This document shows positions 37,397-47,734 of a DNA stretch of 64,000 nt, piece by piece (position 1 is the first letter of the stretch; every line of letters begins with the position of its first letter). The notes beneath the pieces were generated by a model. That model searched no databases and was not told where the DNA came from. It saw only the letters and a list, made by a program, of their open reading frames with translations. This stretch comes from Pseudomonas faucium (GTDB lineage: Bacteria > Pseudomonadota > Gammaproteobacteria > Pseudomonadales > Pseudomonadaceae): contig NZ_BQIP01000002.1 in assembly GCF_021602585.1 (NCBI RefSeq), positions 310,001-374,000 of the forward strand, written 5' to 3'. The position numbers and the translations under genes are program-made.

Positions 37397-37514
37397 TTGT
37401 AGGAGCGGCCTTGTGTCGCGAAAGGGGCGCGCAGCGGCCCCAAATTATCAGCCATTGCTGAAATCGCCGGGGGCTGCCTTGCAGCCCTTTCGCGACACAA
37501 GGCCGCTCCTACAA
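37397..37514. repeat. REP pair, family B, between convergent genes
   Basis: Perfect 30 bp arms at 37397-37426 and 37485-37514 (TTGTAGGAGCGG... and complement) enclose 58 bases. It follows the MFS stop and precedes the terminator shared with the acyltransferase gene. Confidence 0.95.
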
Positions 37515-37522
37515 CCCATAAA

Positions 37523-37547
37523 AAAACCGGCTGTAAAAGCCGGTTTT
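37523..37547. terminator. Bidirectional terminator between MFS and acyltransferase genes
   Basis: AAAACCGGCT (37523-37532) pairs with AGCCGGTTTT (37538-37547), with T-rich tails on both strands. From 37548 to 37679 I see only AT-rich sequence and an exact DnaA box (37666-37674). Confidence 0.9.
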
Positions 37548-37679
37548 CTTATGCCCCGAAAAAACTTATGCACGATTTTCGGAAAAATGTCATACAGAGA
37601 AATAAACAGCCAATTCAAATACTTAGCTATCACTTACGGCATTTAGTCCAAAAATTGCTAACAACTTATCCACAGAAGC

Positions 37680-38450
37680 TCAAGCCATCTGCTCCTGCGG
37701 TTTTTCATCCACTGGCGGCAGCGAGCCCATGGCCCGCTGGGTCGCCTCGTTCCAGGCGGCAGCGCGGTCGTTGAGCTCGGCGATGGCGCGAGGGCCAGTG
37801 CCGTTGGCGTACATCGGTTCGCCGATCACCACCTCGATGGTGCCTGCGCGCTTGCCCCAGCCAGCCTTCGGCCAGAACTTGCCAGCGTTGTGCGCAATCG
37901 GCAGCACCGGCAACCCGGCATTCACCGCCAGCGCGGTACCGCCACGGGAGAACTTGCCCACGGTGCCAAACGGCACGCGCGTCCCTTCCGGGAAGATCAG
38001 CACCCACACCTTCTGCTTGAGCAGCTCGTCACCCTGGCTGGCGACCTGGCGCAGGGCTTCCTTGGGGTTGTCGCGGTTGATCGCGATCGGCCGCAGCATG
38101 GCCATTGCCCAGCCGAAAAACGGCACGTACAGCAGCTCACGCTTGAGCACCTGGCTCAGCGGCGAGAAGTACGCCGACAGGAAGAAGGTCTCCCAGGTGC
38201 TCTGGTGATTGGAAAGAATCACGCAAGGCTCGCTGGGCACGTTCTGCGCACCGGTGATCTTGTAGTCGATGCCCAGAATGCTACGGCTCAAGAACAACGC
38301 GCAGCGGCACCAGTAGACGTTGATGAACTTGTAGCGCTTGGGGAACGACAAAAAGGGCGCAACGAAGAAGCAAAGCGAGCACCACAACAGCGAACTGGTG
38401 CCCAGCAGCAGGTAAAAAAGAAAGATTCTGATCGCCTGCAGGATCGACAT
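37680..38450 (-). CDS. plsC: 1-acyl-sn-glycerol-3-phosphate acyltransferase (PlsC-like)
   Basis: This enzyme acylates lysophosphatidate to phosphatidate at the inner membrane. The 256 residues have an N-terminal membrane helix (IFLFYLLLGTSSLLWCSLCFF) and the acyltransferase motifs NHQSTWE (HX4E rather than the commoner HX4D) and FPEGTRVP. Pseudomonads have several paralogues, so this may not be the main PlsC. A terminator separates it from gmhB upstream. Confidence 0.88.
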   Translation of the reverse strand: MSILQAIRIFLFYLLLGTSSLLWCSLCFFVAPFLSFPKRYKFINVYWCRCALFLSRSILGIDYKITGAQNVPSEPCVILSNHQSTWETFFLSAYFSPLSQVLKRELLYVPFFGWAMAMLRPIAINRDNPKEALRQVASQGDELLKQKVWVLIFPEGTRVPFGTVGKFSRGGTALAVNAGLPVLPIAHNAGKFWPKAGWGKRAGTIEVVIGEPMYANGTGPRAIAELNDRAAAWNEATQRAMGSLPPVDEKPQEQMA

Positions 38451-38485
38451 AGTGGCAAGTACCGTTGCGGGGCGTGCCCGCCTGA

Positions 38486-38509
38486 GAAAAATGCGCCCGT
38501 AGGCGCATT
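38486..38509 (-). terminator. gmhB terminator
   Basis: AATGCGCC (38490-38497) pairs with GGCGCATT (38502-38509) across CGTA. On the minus strand TTTCTC follows. It begins three bases past the gmhB stop. Confidence 0.8.
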
Positions 38510-38511
38510 GT

Positions 38512-39039
38512 TTAAATTAGTTCTCTGGCGATAGCTGCCAGATCGTCGAAAATCAGTGTAGTTTCACCGACGCCTTTTTCCAGGGTCCGCTCGCCCTTGC
38601 CGGTTTTCACCAGCACCGGTTGAGCTCCGACGGCCAGGGCGGCCTGCAGGTCACCCGTGCTGTCGCCGACGAACCACACGCCGTGAAGGTCGGCCTGGTA
38701 GTGCTCGGCAATCGCCCGCAGCATGCCCGGCTTGGGCTTGCGGCAAGCGCAGCCTTCGTCTGGCCCGTGCGGGCAGTACACGATGTGGCCCACTTCACCG
38801 CCCTGCTCGGCCACCCGCTCGCGCAAGCGCGCATGCATGGCCTCCAGGGTTGCCAGCGAGTAGTAGCCACGGGCGATGCCGGACTGGTTGGTGGCCACGG
38901 CCACCGTCCAGCCCGCCTTGCTCAACTGCGCGATCGCCTCGATCGAGCCGGGTATCGGGATCCACTCTTCCAGCGACTTGATGTAGGCGTCGGAGTCCTG
39001 GTTGATCACCCCGTCACGATCGAGAATCAGCAGTTTCAA
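38512..39039 (-). CDS. gmhB: D-glycero-beta-D-manno-heptose-1,7-bisphosphate 7-phosphatase
   Basis: GmhB removes the 7-phosphate in the synthesis of ADP-heptose for the LPS core. The 175-residue HAD phosphatase has the nucleophile motif LDRDGVIN at residues 6-13, the cysteine-rich zinc loop CPHGPDEGCACRKPKPGM and the FVGDSTGDLQAA motif. It begins three bases after the glyS stop, an arrangement conserved in pseudomonads. Confidence 0.96.
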   Translation of the reverse strand: MKLLILDRDGVINQDSDAYIKSLEEWIPIPGSIEAIAQLSKAGWTVAVATNQSGIARGYYSLATLEAMHARLRERVAEQGGEVGHIVYCPHGPDEGCACRKPKPGMLRAIAEHYQADLHGVWFVGDSTGDLQAALAVGAQPVLVKTGKGERTLEKGVGETTLIFDDLAAIARELI

Positions 39040-39042
39040 GGC

Positions 39043-41094
39043 TTACCCCAGCAGCGAAATGTCGGCAACGCCCAGGAACAGGCCGCGCAGGCGGCTGAGC
39101 AGGGCATAACGGTTGGCGCGTACCTTGGCGTCCTCGGCATTGACCATCACCGCCTCGAAGAAGGCGTCGACCGGGTCGCGCAGGGCGGCCAGGCGAGCCA
39201 GCGATTCGCTGTACTGGCGTGCCGCAGCCATCGGTTGCACGGCCTGGTCGGCCTGCTGGATGGCCGAGTACAGGGAGAACTCGTTGGCGTTGTCGAAGTA
39301 CTTCGGCTCGACCTGCTCGGCGATGGCGCCTTCGGCCTTGCTCAGCAAGTTCGACACACGCTTGTTCACCGCGGCCAGGGCCTCGGCTTCCGGCAGCTTG
39401 CGGAAGGCCTGCACGGCCTGCACGCGCTGGTCGAAGTCCAGGGCCGAGCCCGGCTTCAGGGCACGTACCGACAGGTAGGTGGCAACGTCGATGCCTTCGT
39501 CTTCGTAGCGCGCACGCAGGCGGTCGAAGATGAATTCCAGCACCTGCTCGGCCAGGCCGGCGGCCTTGACCTTGGCACCGAACTGCTTGACCGCGAACTC
39601 GACCGCGGTGGTCAGGTCCAGGTCCAGCTGCTTCTCGATCAGGATGCGCAGCACGCCCAGGGCGGCACGGCGCAGGGCGTACGGGTCCTTGCTGCCGGTG
39701 GGCAGCATGCCGATGCCGAAGATGCCGACCAGGGTGTCGAGCTTGTCGGCGATGGCCACGGCCGCACCGGTGAGGGTCTGCGGCAGCTCGGCGCCAGCAC
39801 CGCGCGGCATGTACTGCTCGTTCAGGGCCTGGGCGACGTCTTGCGGCTCGCCATCGTTGAGCGCGTAGTAGTAACCGGCAACGCCCTGCATCTCAGGGAA
39901 CTCGCCAACCATCTCGGTGGCCAGGTCGCACTTGGACAGCAGGCCGGCACGGCCGGCGCGCTGGGCGTCGCCGCCGATCAGCGGGGCGATGAACGCGGCC
40001 AGCTTGGACACACGCTCGGCCTTGTCGTAGACAGTGCCCAGCTGAGCCTGGAACACCACGTTCTTCAGGCGCTCGTTGAAGGTTTCCAGCGGCTGCTTCT
40101 TGTCCTGCTTGAAGAAGAACTCGGCGTCGGTCAGGCGCGGGCGCACGACCTTCTCGTTACCCTGCACGATCTGCTTGGGGTCACGGCTCTCGACGTTGGC
40201 CACGGTGATGAAGCGCGGCAGCAGCTTGCCTTCGCTGTCGAGCAGGCAGAAGTACTTCTGGTTGTCCTGCATGGTGGTGATCAGGGCTTCCTGCGGCACC
40301 TCGAGGAAACGCTCCTCGAACGAGCACACCAGCGGCACCGGCCACTCGACCAGCGCGGTCACTTCGTCCAGTAGCGCCGGCGGCACGATGGCAGTGCCTT
40401 CCTGCTGCAGGGCCAGCTCGGCGGTACGCTTGCCGATCAGCTCGCGGCGCTCGGCGAAGTCGGCCAGCACGTAGGCTTTGCGCAGGTCTTCGACGTAGTT
40501 GGCCGGGGTGGTGATGACCACGTTTTCCGGGTGGTGGAAACGGTGGCCACGGGATTCACGGCCGGCCTGCTGGGACAGGATGGTGCAGTCGACCACCTGG
40601 TCGCCGAGCAGCATCACCAGCCACTGGGTCGGGCGCACGAACTCTTCACGGCTGGCCGCCCAGCGCATGCGCTTGGGGATCGGCAGGTCGTTGAGCGAAT
40701 CCTCGACGATGGTCGGCAGCAGGCTGGCAGTGGCCTTGCCCGGGATGTGCTGGGAGAAGCGCAGCTTGGCGCCGCTCTGGTCGATTTCCGACAGCTCCAC
40801 GCCGCACTTCTTGGCAAAGCCCAGGGCAGCCTGGGTCGGCTCGCCGTCCTTGAAGGCAGCCTGCATGGGCGGGCCGTCGATGTTGATGCTGCGGTCTGGC
40901 TGCTGCACGTCGAGCTGGCGGATCAGCACGGCAAGGCGGCGCGGCGCGGCGTACACCTGCTTGCCGGTGTAGTTCAGGCCAGCGGCCTGCAGGCCCTTCT
41001 CGATGCCGGCCAGGAAGGCGTCGCCGAGGGTTGCCAGGGCTTTGGGTGGCAGCTCTTCGGTGCCCAGTTCAACCAGGAAATCTTGAGCACTCAT
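39043..41094 (-). CDS. glyS: Glycine--tRNA ligase subunit beta
   Basis: This 683-residue protein is the tRNA-binding subunit of the alpha2beta2 glycyl-tRNA synthetase. It starts [20 protein letters not shown] and contains an HD-like domain and a C-terminal anticodon-binding region. Its ATG overlaps the glyQ stop by 4 bp, so the two are coupled. Confidence 0.99.
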   Translation of the reverse strand: MSAQDFLVELGTEELPPKALATLGDAFLAGIEKGLQAAGLNYTGKQVYAAPRRLAVLIRQLDVQQPDRSINIDGPPMQAAFKDGEPTQAALGFAKKCGVELSEIDQSGAKLRFSQHIPGKATASLLPTIVEDSLNDLPIPKRMRWAASREEFVRPTQWLVMLLGDQVVDCTILSQQAGRESRGHRFHHPENVVITTPANYVEDLRKAYVLADFAERRELIGKRTAELALQQEGTAIVPPALLDEVTALVEWPVPLVCSFEERFLEVPQEALITTMQDNQKYFCLLDSEGKLLPRFITVANVESRDPKQIVQGNEKVVRPRLTDAEFFFKQDKKQPLETFNERLKNVVFQAQLGTVYDKAERVSKLAAFIAPLIGGDAQRAGRAGLLSKCDLATEMVGEFPEMQGVAGYYYALNDGEPQDVAQALNEQYMPRGAGAELPQTLTGAAVAIADKLDTLVGIFGIGMLPTGSKDPYALRRAALGVLRILIEKQLDLDLTTAVEFAVKQFGAKVKAAGLAEQVLEFIFDRLRARYEDEGIDVATYLSVRALKPGSALDFDQRVQAVQAFRKLPEAEALAAVNKRVSNLLSKAEGAIAEQVEPKYFDNANEFSLYSAIQQADQAVQPMAAARQYSESLARLAALRDPVDAFFEAVMVNAEDAKVRANRYALLSRLRGLFLGVADISLLG

Positions 41095-42047
41095 TGTGCA
41101 GCCTCCAGCTTCGCCAACACTTCGTCACGCAGTTCAGGGGTGGCCATCGGGAAGCCCAGGCGTGCGCGGGCTTGCAGATAGCTTTGCGCCACGTCCCGGG
41201 CCAGGGTACGGACACGCAGGATGTAGCGCTGGCGCTCGGTCACCGAGATGGCGCGGCGGGCGTCCAGCAGGTTGAAGGTGTGCGAAGCCTTCAGCACCAT
41301 TTCATAGGTCGGCAGCGGCAGGTCCAGCTTGATCAGGCGGTTCGCTTCGCTTTCGTAGAAGTCGAACAGTTCGAACAGCTTCTCGACGTTGGCGTGCTCG
41401 AAGTTGTAGGTCGACTGCTCCACCTCGTTCTGGTGGAACACGTCGCCGTAGGTGACCTTGCCGAACGGGCCGTCGGCCCACACCAGGTCGTACACCGAGT
41501 CGACGCCCTGGATGTACATGGCCAGGCGCTCCAGGCCGTAGGTGATTTCACCGGTGACCGGGTAGCACTCGATGCCGCCCACTTGCTGGAAGTAGGTGAA
41601 CTGGGTCACCTCCATGCCGTTGAGCCAGATTTCCCAGCCCAGGCCCCAGGCGCCCAGGGTCGGCGATTCCCAGTTGTCTTCGACGAAGCGGATATCGTGG
41701 ACCAGCGGATCCAGGCCGATGGCTTTCAGCGAGCCGAGGTACAGCTCCTGGAAGTTGGCCGGGTTCGGCTTGAGCACCACCTGGAACTGGTAGTAGTGCT
41801 GCAGGCGGTTTGGGTTTTCGCCATACCGCCCGTCGGCAGGACGACGGCTGGGCTGCACGTAGGCGGCGTTCCAGGTCTCCGGGCCGACGGCGCGCAGGAA
41901 TGTAGCGGTGTGGAAAGTGCCGGCGCCTACTTCCATATCGTAGGGCTGAAGCACCACACAACCTTGAGCTGCCCAGTAGTTCTGCAGGGCGAGGATCAGG
42001 TCTTGGAAGGTACGCACGGCTGGCGTAGGCTGGCTCACGAAATTCAC
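41091..42047 (-). CDS. glyQ: Glycine--tRNA ligase subunit alpha
   Basis: This 318-residue catalytic subunit carries the class II synthetase motifs, including [18 protein letters not shown] near the start and the conserved [20 protein letters not shown] segment. It is divergent from tag, with 74 bp between. Confidence 0.99.
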   Translation of the reverse strand: MNFVSQPTPAVRTFQDLILALQNYWAAQGCVVLQPYDMEVGAGTFHTATFLRAVGPETWNAAYVQPSRRPADGRYGENPNRLQHYYQFQVVLKPNPANFQELYLGSLKAIGLDPLVHDIRFVEDNWESPTLGAWGLGWEIWLNGMEVTQFTYFQQVGGIECYPVTGEITYGLERLAMYIQGVDSVYDLVWADGPFGKVTYGDVFHQNEVEQSTYNFEHANVEKLFELFDFYESEANRLIKLDLPLPTYEMVLKASHTFNLLDARRAISVTERQRYILRVRTLARDVAQSYLQARARLGFPMATPELRDEVLAKLEAAQ

Positions 42048-42121
42048 CTGTATCTGGGGATGCGGATGTAAAGAGCGGGAGTATAACCTGATTCGCTTCG
42101 CCCTCTACTCATTGGAGCCTT

Positions 42122-42673
42122 ATGCCACGCTGCTTTTGGTGTACCGACGATCCGTTGTACCAGGCCTACCACGACCAGGAATGGGGAACGCCACAGCGTG
42201 ACCCGGCGTTGCTCTTCGAGATGCTTTTGCTCGAAGGGTTCCAGGCGGGGTTGTCATGGATCACCGTGCTGCGCAAACGCGAGCGCTATCGCGAGGTTCT
42301 GCACGGCTTCGACCCGCACCTGCTGGCGCAGATGAGCGACGAACGGGTCGAAGAGCTGATGCTCGATACCGGCATCATCCGCAACCGCCTCAAGCTCAAG
42401 GCCGTGCGCCGCAATGCCCAGGCCTGGCTGGCGCTGGACAACCCCGGCCAATGGCTGTGGTCGTTCGTCGGCGGCGAGCCGAAGATCAACCACTTCACCA
42501 GCCGCGGCGAAGTGCCGGCCGTCACCGACGAGGCCAAGGCAATGAGCAAGGCCCTGCAGAAAGCCGGCTTCACCTTCGTCGGCCCGACCATCTGCTACGC
42601 CTTCATGCAGGCCACCGGCATGGTCATGGACCACACCACCGATTGCGATCGCTACGCCGCCTTGCTGCGCTGA
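42122..42673 (+). CDS. tag: DNA-3-methyladenine glycosylase I
   Basis: Tag removes 3-methyladenine from DNA. The 183-residue protein has the zinc ligands in RCFWC near the N-terminus and in the C-terminal HTTDCDRY segment, plus conserved LFEMLLLEGFQAGLSW and GFTFVGPTICYAFMQA. Length is typical. It is followed by the lipid A acyltransferase gene after 41 bp. Confidence 0.97.
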   Translation: MPRCFWCTDDPLYQAYHDQEWGTPQRDPALLFEMLLLEGFQAGLSWITVLRKRERYREVLHGFDPHLLAQMSDERVEELMLDTGIIRNRLKLKAVRRNAQAWLALDNPGQWLWSFVGGEPKINHFTSRGEVPAVTDEAKAMSKALQKAGFTFVGPTICYAFMQATGMVMDHTTDCDRYAALLR

Positions 42674-42714
42674 GGGGTTACAATGCGCGCCTTGCTGAAA
42701 TAAGGAATTCGCCT

Positions 42715-43602
42715 GTGGAAAAGTTCAAGGGCGCCCTGATGGTCGGGGTGCTACGCCTGTTCGCCAAGCTGCCCTGGGGCGCTGTACAGCGCGTTGGCGC
42801 CGGTATCGGCTGGCTGATGTGGAAGGTCCCCAATGGCTCGCGCAACGTGGTGCGCATCAACCTGGCCAAGTGCTTCCCGCAGATGGACCCGGTCGAACGC
42901 GAGCAGCTGGTGGGCCGCGCGCTGAAAGATATCGGCAAGTCCTTTGTCGAAAGCGCCTGTGCCTGGATCTGGCCGCCGCAGCGTTCGCTGGACCTGGTCA
43001 AGGAAGTGCACGGCCTGGAAGTGCTGGAGCAGGCCCTGGCCTCGGGCAAGGGCGTGGTCGGCATCACCAGCCACCTGGGCAACTGGGAAGTGCTCAACCA
43101 CTTCTATTGCAGCCAGTGCAAACCGATCATCTTCTACCGCCCGCCGAAGCTCAAGGCGGTGGATGACCTGCTGCGCGAGCAGCGCGTGCAGATGGGCAAC
43201 CGCGTGGCACCTTCGACCAAGGAAGGCATCCTCAGCGTGATCAAGGAAGTGCGCCGCGGTGGCCAGGTGGGCATCCCTGCCGACCCGGAGCCGGCCGAGT
43301 CGGCGGGGGTGTTCGTGCCGTTTCTCGGGACCCAGGCGCTGACCAGCAAGTTCGTGCCGAACATGCTGGCCGGGGGCAAGGCGGTGGGGGTGTTCCTGCA
43401 TGCCCTGCGGCTGCCGGATGGTTCGGGCTTCAAGGTGTTTCTGGAGGCGGCGCCGGAAGAGATGTACAGCACCGATGTGAACGTGTCGGCGGCGGCCATG
43501 AGCAAGGTGGTCGAGCGTTATGTGCGTGAGTACCCGAGCCAGTACATGTGGAGCATGAAGCGCTTCAAGAAGCGGCCGGCCGGGGAGCCGCGCTGGTATT
43601 GA
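42715..43602 (+). CDS. lpxL: Lipid A lauroyl-type acyltransferase (LpxL/HtrB family)
   Basis: This inner-membrane enzyme adds a secondary acyl chain to lipid A. It starts at GTG 42715 (MEKFKGALMVGVLRLFAKLP, 295 residues). An upstream extension in the same frame is antisense or out of frame to tag and not real. Motifs are SHLGNWE (HX4E catalytic pair, about residue 118) and the following PADPEPAESAG region. The acyl chain used is unknown, and pseudomonads carry two or more paralogues. Confidence 0.9.
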   Translation: MEKFKGALMVGVLRLFAKLPWGAVQRVGAGIGWLMWKVPNGSRNVVRINLAKCFPQMDPVEREQLVGRALKDIGKSFVESACAWIWPPQRSLDLVKEVHGLEVLEQALASGKGVVGITSHLGNWEVLNHFYCSQCKPIIFYRPPKLKAVDDLLREQRVQMGNRVAPSTKEGILSVIKEVRRGGQVGIPADPEPAESAGVFVPFLGTQALTSKFVPNMLAGGKAVGVFLHALRLPDGSGFKVFLEAAPEEMYSTDVNVSAAAMSKVVERYVREYPSQYMWSMKRFKKRPAGEPRWY

Positions 43603-43610
43603 GGTTTTTG

Positions 43611-43711
43611 GGGGCGCTTTGCGCCCCTTTCGCGACACAAGGCCGCTCCTACAGAGGATCGCGGTCCCTGTAGGAGCGGCCTTGTGTCGCGAAAGGGCTG
43701 CAAAGCAGCCC
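43611..43711. repeat. REP pair, family B, with flanking GC hairpins
   Basis: Perfect 30 bp arms at 43625-43654 and 43668-43697 face outwards relative to the 37.4 kb copy. Each is extended by a hairpin with a TTT or AAA loop (GGGGCGC-TTT-GCGCCCC and GGGCTGC-AAA-GCAGCCC). It lies between the convergent lpxL and TPR genes. Confidence 0.95.
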
Positions 43712-43719
43712 CAGCAATC

Positions 43720-44028
43720 TCAAACCTTGTTCAGCTTCCTGAGAAACACCGCCATTTCCTTCTCGGCCTGCTTGTCGCCATGGGCCTGCGCCGCCACGAT
43801 CCCGTCCTCCCAGGCCGTGCGCGCCGCCGCCACATCGCCCTGCAACTGATACGCCTTGCCCAGCAGCTTCCAGGCCGCCGAATACTTCGGGTCCTGCTCC
43901 ACACAGCGCGCCAGGTGCACCGCCGCCTCGGCCCCATTGCCCTCGTCCAGCCAGGCCTTGCCCAACCCAAACCTCAGCAAAGGGTTATCCACACCCTTGG
44001 CCAGCATCTTCTCCAGCGATTCGCGCAT
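43720..44028 (-). CDS. Small tetratricopeptide-repeat protein
   Basis: This 102-residue protein has two to three TPR helices (NPLLRFGLGKAWLDEG; AAWKLLGKAYQLQGDVAAARTAWEDGI) and no signal peptide. It begins 11 bp after trkA and is the last gene of the def-fmt-rsmB-trkA run. TPR units bind peptides or proteins, and the partner is unknown. An exact DnaA box lies at 43985-43993. Confidence 0.8.
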   Translation of the reverse strand: MRESLEKMLAKGVDNPLLRFGLGKAWLDEGNGAEAAVHLARCVEQDPKYSAAWKLLGKAYQLQGDVAAARTAWEDGIVAAQAHGDKQAEKEMAVFLRKLNKV

Positions 44029-44039
44029 GCCCTCTTCCC

Positions 44040-45413
44040 CTAGAAGAAACTCAAGCCGACGTGGAACAGCTTCTCCACATCCCGAATATGCTTTTTATCC
44101 ACAACGAACAGGATCACATGGTCGCCCGACTCGATCACCGTGTCGTCGTGGGCGATCATCACTTCTTCGTCGCGGATGATCGCGCCGATGGTGGTGCCCG
44201 GCGGCAGGGCGATGTCCTCGATGGCCTTGCCGACCACCTTGCTCGACTTCGAATCGCCATGCGCCACCGCCTCGATGGCCTCGGCCGCGCCGCGGCGCAG
44301 CGAGTGCACGCTGACGATATCGCCCCGGCGCACGTGCGCCAGCAAGGTGCCGATGGTGGCCAGCTGCGGGCTGATGGCGATATCGATGTCGCCGCCTTGC
44401 ACCAGGTCGACGTAGGCCGGGTTGTTGATGATGGTCATCACCTTGCGCGCGCCAAGGCGCTTGGCCAGCAGCGACGACATGATGTTGGCCTCGTCGTCGT
44501 TGGTCAGGGCCAGGAAGATGTCGGCATCGGCGATGTTCTCTTCGAGCATCAGGTCCTTGTCCGAGGCACTGCCCTGCAGCACCACGGTGCTTTCCAGGGT
44601 GTCGGAGAGGTGGCGGCAGCGGGCCGGGCTCATCTCGATGATCTTCACCTGGTAGCGGCTTTCGATGGCCTCGGCCAGGCGCTCGCCGATCTGCCCGCCA
44701 CCGGCGATGACCACACGCTTGTTGGTTTCATCGATGCGCCGCAGCTCGCCCATCACCGCGCGGATGTCCTTGCGTGCGGCAATGAAGAACACCTCGTCGT
44801 CCGCTTCGATCAAGGTATCGCCGCGTGGCGTGATCGGCCGGTCGCGGCGGAAGATCGCCGCCACGCGGGTGTCGACGTTGGGCATGTGCGCGCGGATCTG
44901 GCGCAGCTGCTGGCCCACCAGCGGCCCGCCGTAGTACGCCTTGACCGCCACCAGCTGGGCCTTGCCTTCGGCGAAGTCGATCACCTGCAGCGAGCCTGGG
45001 TGCTCGATCAGGCGCTTGATGTAGTTGGTCACCACCTGCTCGGGGCTGATCAGCACGTCCACCGGGATGTGGTCGTTGTCGAACAGTTCTTCGCGGGTGA
45101 GGTAGGCCGATTCGCGCACCCGGGCGATCTTGGTCGGGGTGTGGAACAGCGTGTAGGCCACCTGGCAGGCGACCATGTTGGTTTCGTCGCTGTTGGTCAC
45201 TGCCACCAGCATGTCGGCGTCGTCGGCACCGGCCTGGCGCAGCACCGTGGGCAGCGAGCCACGGCCCTGCACGGTGCGGATGTCGAGGCGGTCGCCCAGG
45301 TCGCGCAGGCGCTCGCCGTCGGTATCGACCACGGTGATGTCGTTGGCTTCGCTCGCCAGGTGCTCCGCCAGCGTACCGCCCACCTGCCCTGCGCCGAGGA
45401 TGATGATCTTCAT
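44040..45413 (-). CDS. trkA: Trk system potassium uptake protein TrkA
   Basis: TrkA is the peripheral NAD-binding gating subunit of the Trk potassium channel. The 457 residues form two RCK_N/RCK_C units, with Rossmann motifs [17 protein letters not shown] at residue 3 and [18 protein letters not shown] at about 233. The channel subunit TrkH is not in the window. rsmB lies 21 bp upstream. Confidence 0.98.
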   Translation of the reverse strand: MKIIILGAGQVGGTLAEHLASEANDITVVDTDGERLRDLGDRLDIRTVQGRGSLPTVLRQAGADDADMLVAVTNSDETNMVACQVAYTLFHTPTKIARVRESAYLTREELFDNDHIPVDVLISPEQVVTNYIKRLIEHPGSLQVIDFAEGKAQLVAVKAYYGGPLVGQQLRQIRAHMPNVDTRVAAIFRRDRPITPRGDTLIEADDEVFFIAARKDIRAVMGELRRIDETNKRVVIAGGGQIGERLAEAIESRYQVKIIEMSPARCRHLSDTLESTVVLQGSASDKDLMLEENIADADIFLALTNDDEANIMSSLLAKRLGARKVMTIINNPAYVDLVQGGDIDIAISPQLATIGTLLAHVRRGDIVSVHSLRRGAAEAIEAVAHGDSKSSKVVGKAIEDIALPPGTTIGAIIRDEEVMIAHDDTVIESGDHVILFVVDKKHIRDVEKLFHVGLSFF

Positions 45414-45434
45414 CCGCTACTCCCTAACGTGTGC

Positions 45435-46745
45435 TTACCCGCGCGAGGCGGCGATCTTGATCAGCTTGGCATAGTAGAAGCCGTCGTGGCCGCCTTCCTG
45501 GGCCAGCAGCTGGCGCCCGTGCGGCTGGCGCAGGCCGGCTTCGGTGGCCAGGGCCAGTTCGCGGGCACCGGGGGTGCGGGCGAGGAAGGCGCCGATCACC
45601 TCGGTGTTCTCGGTCGGCAGGCTGGAGCAGGTGGCGTACAGCAGCATGCCGCCCACTTCCAGGGTCGGCCACAGGGCATCGAGCAGCTCGCCTTGCAGCG
45701 TGGCCAGGGCGGGGATGTCATCGGCCTGGCGGGTCAGCTTGATGTCCGGGTGGCGGCGGATCACGCCGGTGGCCGAGCACGGGGCGTCGAGCAGGATGCG
45801 CTGGAACGGTTTGCCGTCCCACCAGCTGGCGGTATCGCGGGCATCGCAGGCGATCAGTTCGGCGTCCAGCTTGAGGCGCTCGAGGTTTTCGCGCACGCGG
45901 GTCAGGCGCTTGGCTTCCAGGTCGATGGCCACCACGTGCGCCAGGCCTGCTTCCGCTTCGAGCAGGTGGCAGGTCTTGCCGCCGGGGGCGCAGCAGGCGT
46001 CGAGCACGCGCTGGCCGGGGGCCAGCTCGAGCAGGTCGGCAGACAGCTGCGCCGCCTCGTCCTGCACGCTCACCCAGCCTTCGGCGAAGCCCGGCAGGCC
46101 ACGCACGTCGCAGGCTTCGCCCAGCACGATGCCATCGCGGCTGTACTGGCAAGCGCTGGCGGCAATGCCGGCTTCGGCCAGCAGCGCCAGGTAGGCGTCA
46201 CGGCTGTGATGGCGACAGTTGACCCGCAGGATCATCGGCGGGTGCGCGTTGTTGGCCGCGCAGATCGCTTCCCACTGCTCTGGCCAGAACGCCTTGAGCT
46301 GCTTTTGCAGCCAGCGCGGGTGGGCGGTGCGCACCACCGGGTCGCGCTCCATGTCGGCCAGCAGCGCCTCGCCTTCGCGCTGGGCGCGGCGCAGCACAGC
46401 ATTGAGCAGGCCCTTGGCCCAGGGCTTTTTCAGCTTGTCGGCGCACCCGACGGTTTCACCGATGGCGGCGTGGGCCGGAATGCGCGTGTAGAACAGCTGG
46501 TACAGGCCGACCAGCAGCAGTGCCTGCACATCGGCATCGGCGGCCTTGAAGGGTTTTTGCAGCAACTGGGCGGCGAGCAGGTCCAGGCGCGGCTGCCAGC
46601 GGGCGGTGCCGAACGCCAGGTCCTGGGTGAGGCCACGGTCGCGTTCTTCGACCTTGTCCAGTTGCGCCGGCAGCGAGCTGTTCAGCGAGGCCTTGCCGCT
46701 GAGGACAGCGGCCAAGGCACGGGCGGCGGCGAGGCGTGGGTTCAT
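45435..46745 (-). CDS. rsmB: 16S rRNA (cytosine967-C5)-methyltransferase RsmB
   Basis: RsmB (Sun) has an N-terminal NusB-like RNA-binding domain and a C-terminal SAM methyltransferase. Motifs are [31 protein letters not shown] and the catalytic [14 protein letters not shown]. The protein has 436 residues. Its start overlaps the fmt stop by 4 bp. Confidence 0.98.
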   Translation of the reverse strand: MNPRLAAARALAAVLSGKASLNSSLPAQLDKVEERDRGLTQDLAFGTARWQPRLDLLAAQLLQKPFKAADADVQALLLVGLYQLFYTRIPAHAAIGETVGCADKLKKPWAKGLLNAVLRRAQREGEALLADMERDPVVRTAHPRWLQKQLKAFWPEQWEAICAANNAHPPMILRVNCRHHSRDAYLALLAEAGIAASACQYSRDGIVLGEACDVRGLPGFAEGWVSVQDEAAQLSADLLELAPGQRVLDACCAPGGKTCHLLEAEAGLAHVVAIDLEAKRLTRVRENLERLKLDAELIACDARDTASWWDGKPFQRILLDAPCSATGVIRRHPDIKLTRQADDIPALATLQGELLDALWPTLEVGGMLLYATCSSLPTENTEVIGAFLARTPGARELALATEAGLRQPHGRQLLAQEGGHDGFYYAKLIKIAASRG

Positions 46746-47674
46746 TGGCCGAGCACCTTGCCACTGGCGAACTTCTCGCGGCGGCTGTTGAACAGGTCAC
46801 TGAAGGCCAGGGCCTTGCCGCCGGGCAGTTGCAGGCGGGTGAGGCTCAGCGCCTGGTCGGCGCAAGCAACCACCAGGCCGTCCTTGCTGGCTTCGAGAAT
46901 TTCGCCGGGGGCGCCCTGGCCTGTGGACAACTTGGCGGCCAGCACCTTCACGCTCTCGCCGTCCAGGGTGCTGTGGCACACCGGCCAGGGGTTGAAGGCG
47001 CGGATCAGGCGCTCCAGTTCCGCAGCCGGGCGGTTCCAGTCGATGCGCGCTTCGTCTTTGTTCAGCTTGTGTGCATAAGTGGCCAGGGCATCGTCCTGCA
47101 CTTCACCTTGCAGCGAACCGTCTGCCAGGCCGGCGATGGCCTGGACTACAGCCGGCGGGCCCATTTCGGCGAGGCGGTCGTGCAGGCTGCCGCCGGTGTC
47201 GTCGGCGCTGATCGGGGTCACCACCTTGAGCAGCATGGGGCCGGTGTCCAGGCCCGCTTCCATGCGCATCACGGTCACGCCGCTCTCGGCATCGCCGGCT
47301 TCCACGGCGCGCTGGATCGGCGCCGCGCCGCGCCAGCGTGGCAGCAGCGAGGCGTGGCTGTTGATGCAGCCCAGGCGCGGGATATCCAGCACGGCCTGGG
47401 GCAGGATCAGGCCGTAGGCCACCACCACCATCAAGTCTGGCTTGAGCGCGGCGAGTTCGGCCTGGGCGTCTTCGTTGCGCAGGGTTGGCGGCTGGAACAC
47501 CGGGATGTCATGGGCCATGGCCAATTGCTTGACCGGGCTCGGCATGAGCTTCTGCCCGCGGCCGGCAGGGCGGTCGGGCTGGGTGTAGACAGCCACGATC
47601 TGGTACGGGCTGTCGAGCAGGGCCTTGAGGTGTTCGGCGGCAAACTCTGGAGTGCCTGCAAAGACGATGCGCAT
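46742..47674 (-). CDS. fmt: Methionyl-tRNA formyltransferase
   Basis: Fmt formylates initiator Met-tRNA. The 310 residues begin [16 protein letters not shown] and include the catalytic [21 protein letters not shown] motif and a C-terminal OB fold. A terminator-like hairpin lies between it and def upstream, so it may partly depend on read-through. Confidence 0.99.
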   Translation of the reverse strand: MRIVFAGTPEFAAEHLKALLDSPYQIVAVYTQPDRPAGRGQKLMPSPVKQLAMAHDIPVFQPPTLRNEDAQAELAALKPDLMVVVAYGLILPQAVLDIPRLGCINSHASLLPRWRGAAPIQRAVEAGDAESGVTVMRMEAGLDTGPMLLKVVTPISADDTGGSLHDRLAEMGPPAVVQAIAGLADGSLQGEVQDDALATYAHKLNKDEARIDWNRPAAELERLIRAFNPWPVCHSTLDGESVKVLAAKLSTGQGAPGEILEASKDGLVVACADQALSLTRLQLPGGKALAFSDLFNSRREKFASGKVLGQ

Positions 47675-47688
47675 GGAGTTCTCGCTTC

Positions 47689-47720
47689 AAAAAAGAAAAA
47701 GGCTTGCCGGAGCAAGCCTT
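47689..47720 (-). terminator. Terminator or attenuator between def and fmt
   Basis: AAGGCTTGC (47699-47707) pairs with GCAAGCCTT (47712-47720) across CGGA. On the minus strand it is followed by TTTTTCTTTTTT. It starts 15 bases past the def stop and ends just before the fmt start region. Confidence 0.8.
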
Positions 47721-47734
47721 CTGGAAGGTGGGGA

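Noticed and set aside
42256-42714. N-terminal extension of the lipid A acyltransferase overlapping tag
   Set aside because: The extension runs out of frame through tag and carries no domain. The GTG at 42715 gives the family N-terminus.
44061-47078. Plus-strand open frame of about 1005 codons across trkA, rsmB and part of fmt
   Set aside because: It is antisense to three well-supported genes, has no family motifs and reflects high-GC codon bias. The long plus-strand frames at 7653-10121, 15251-17164, 2232-3206 and 4012-5517 were rejected for the same reason.
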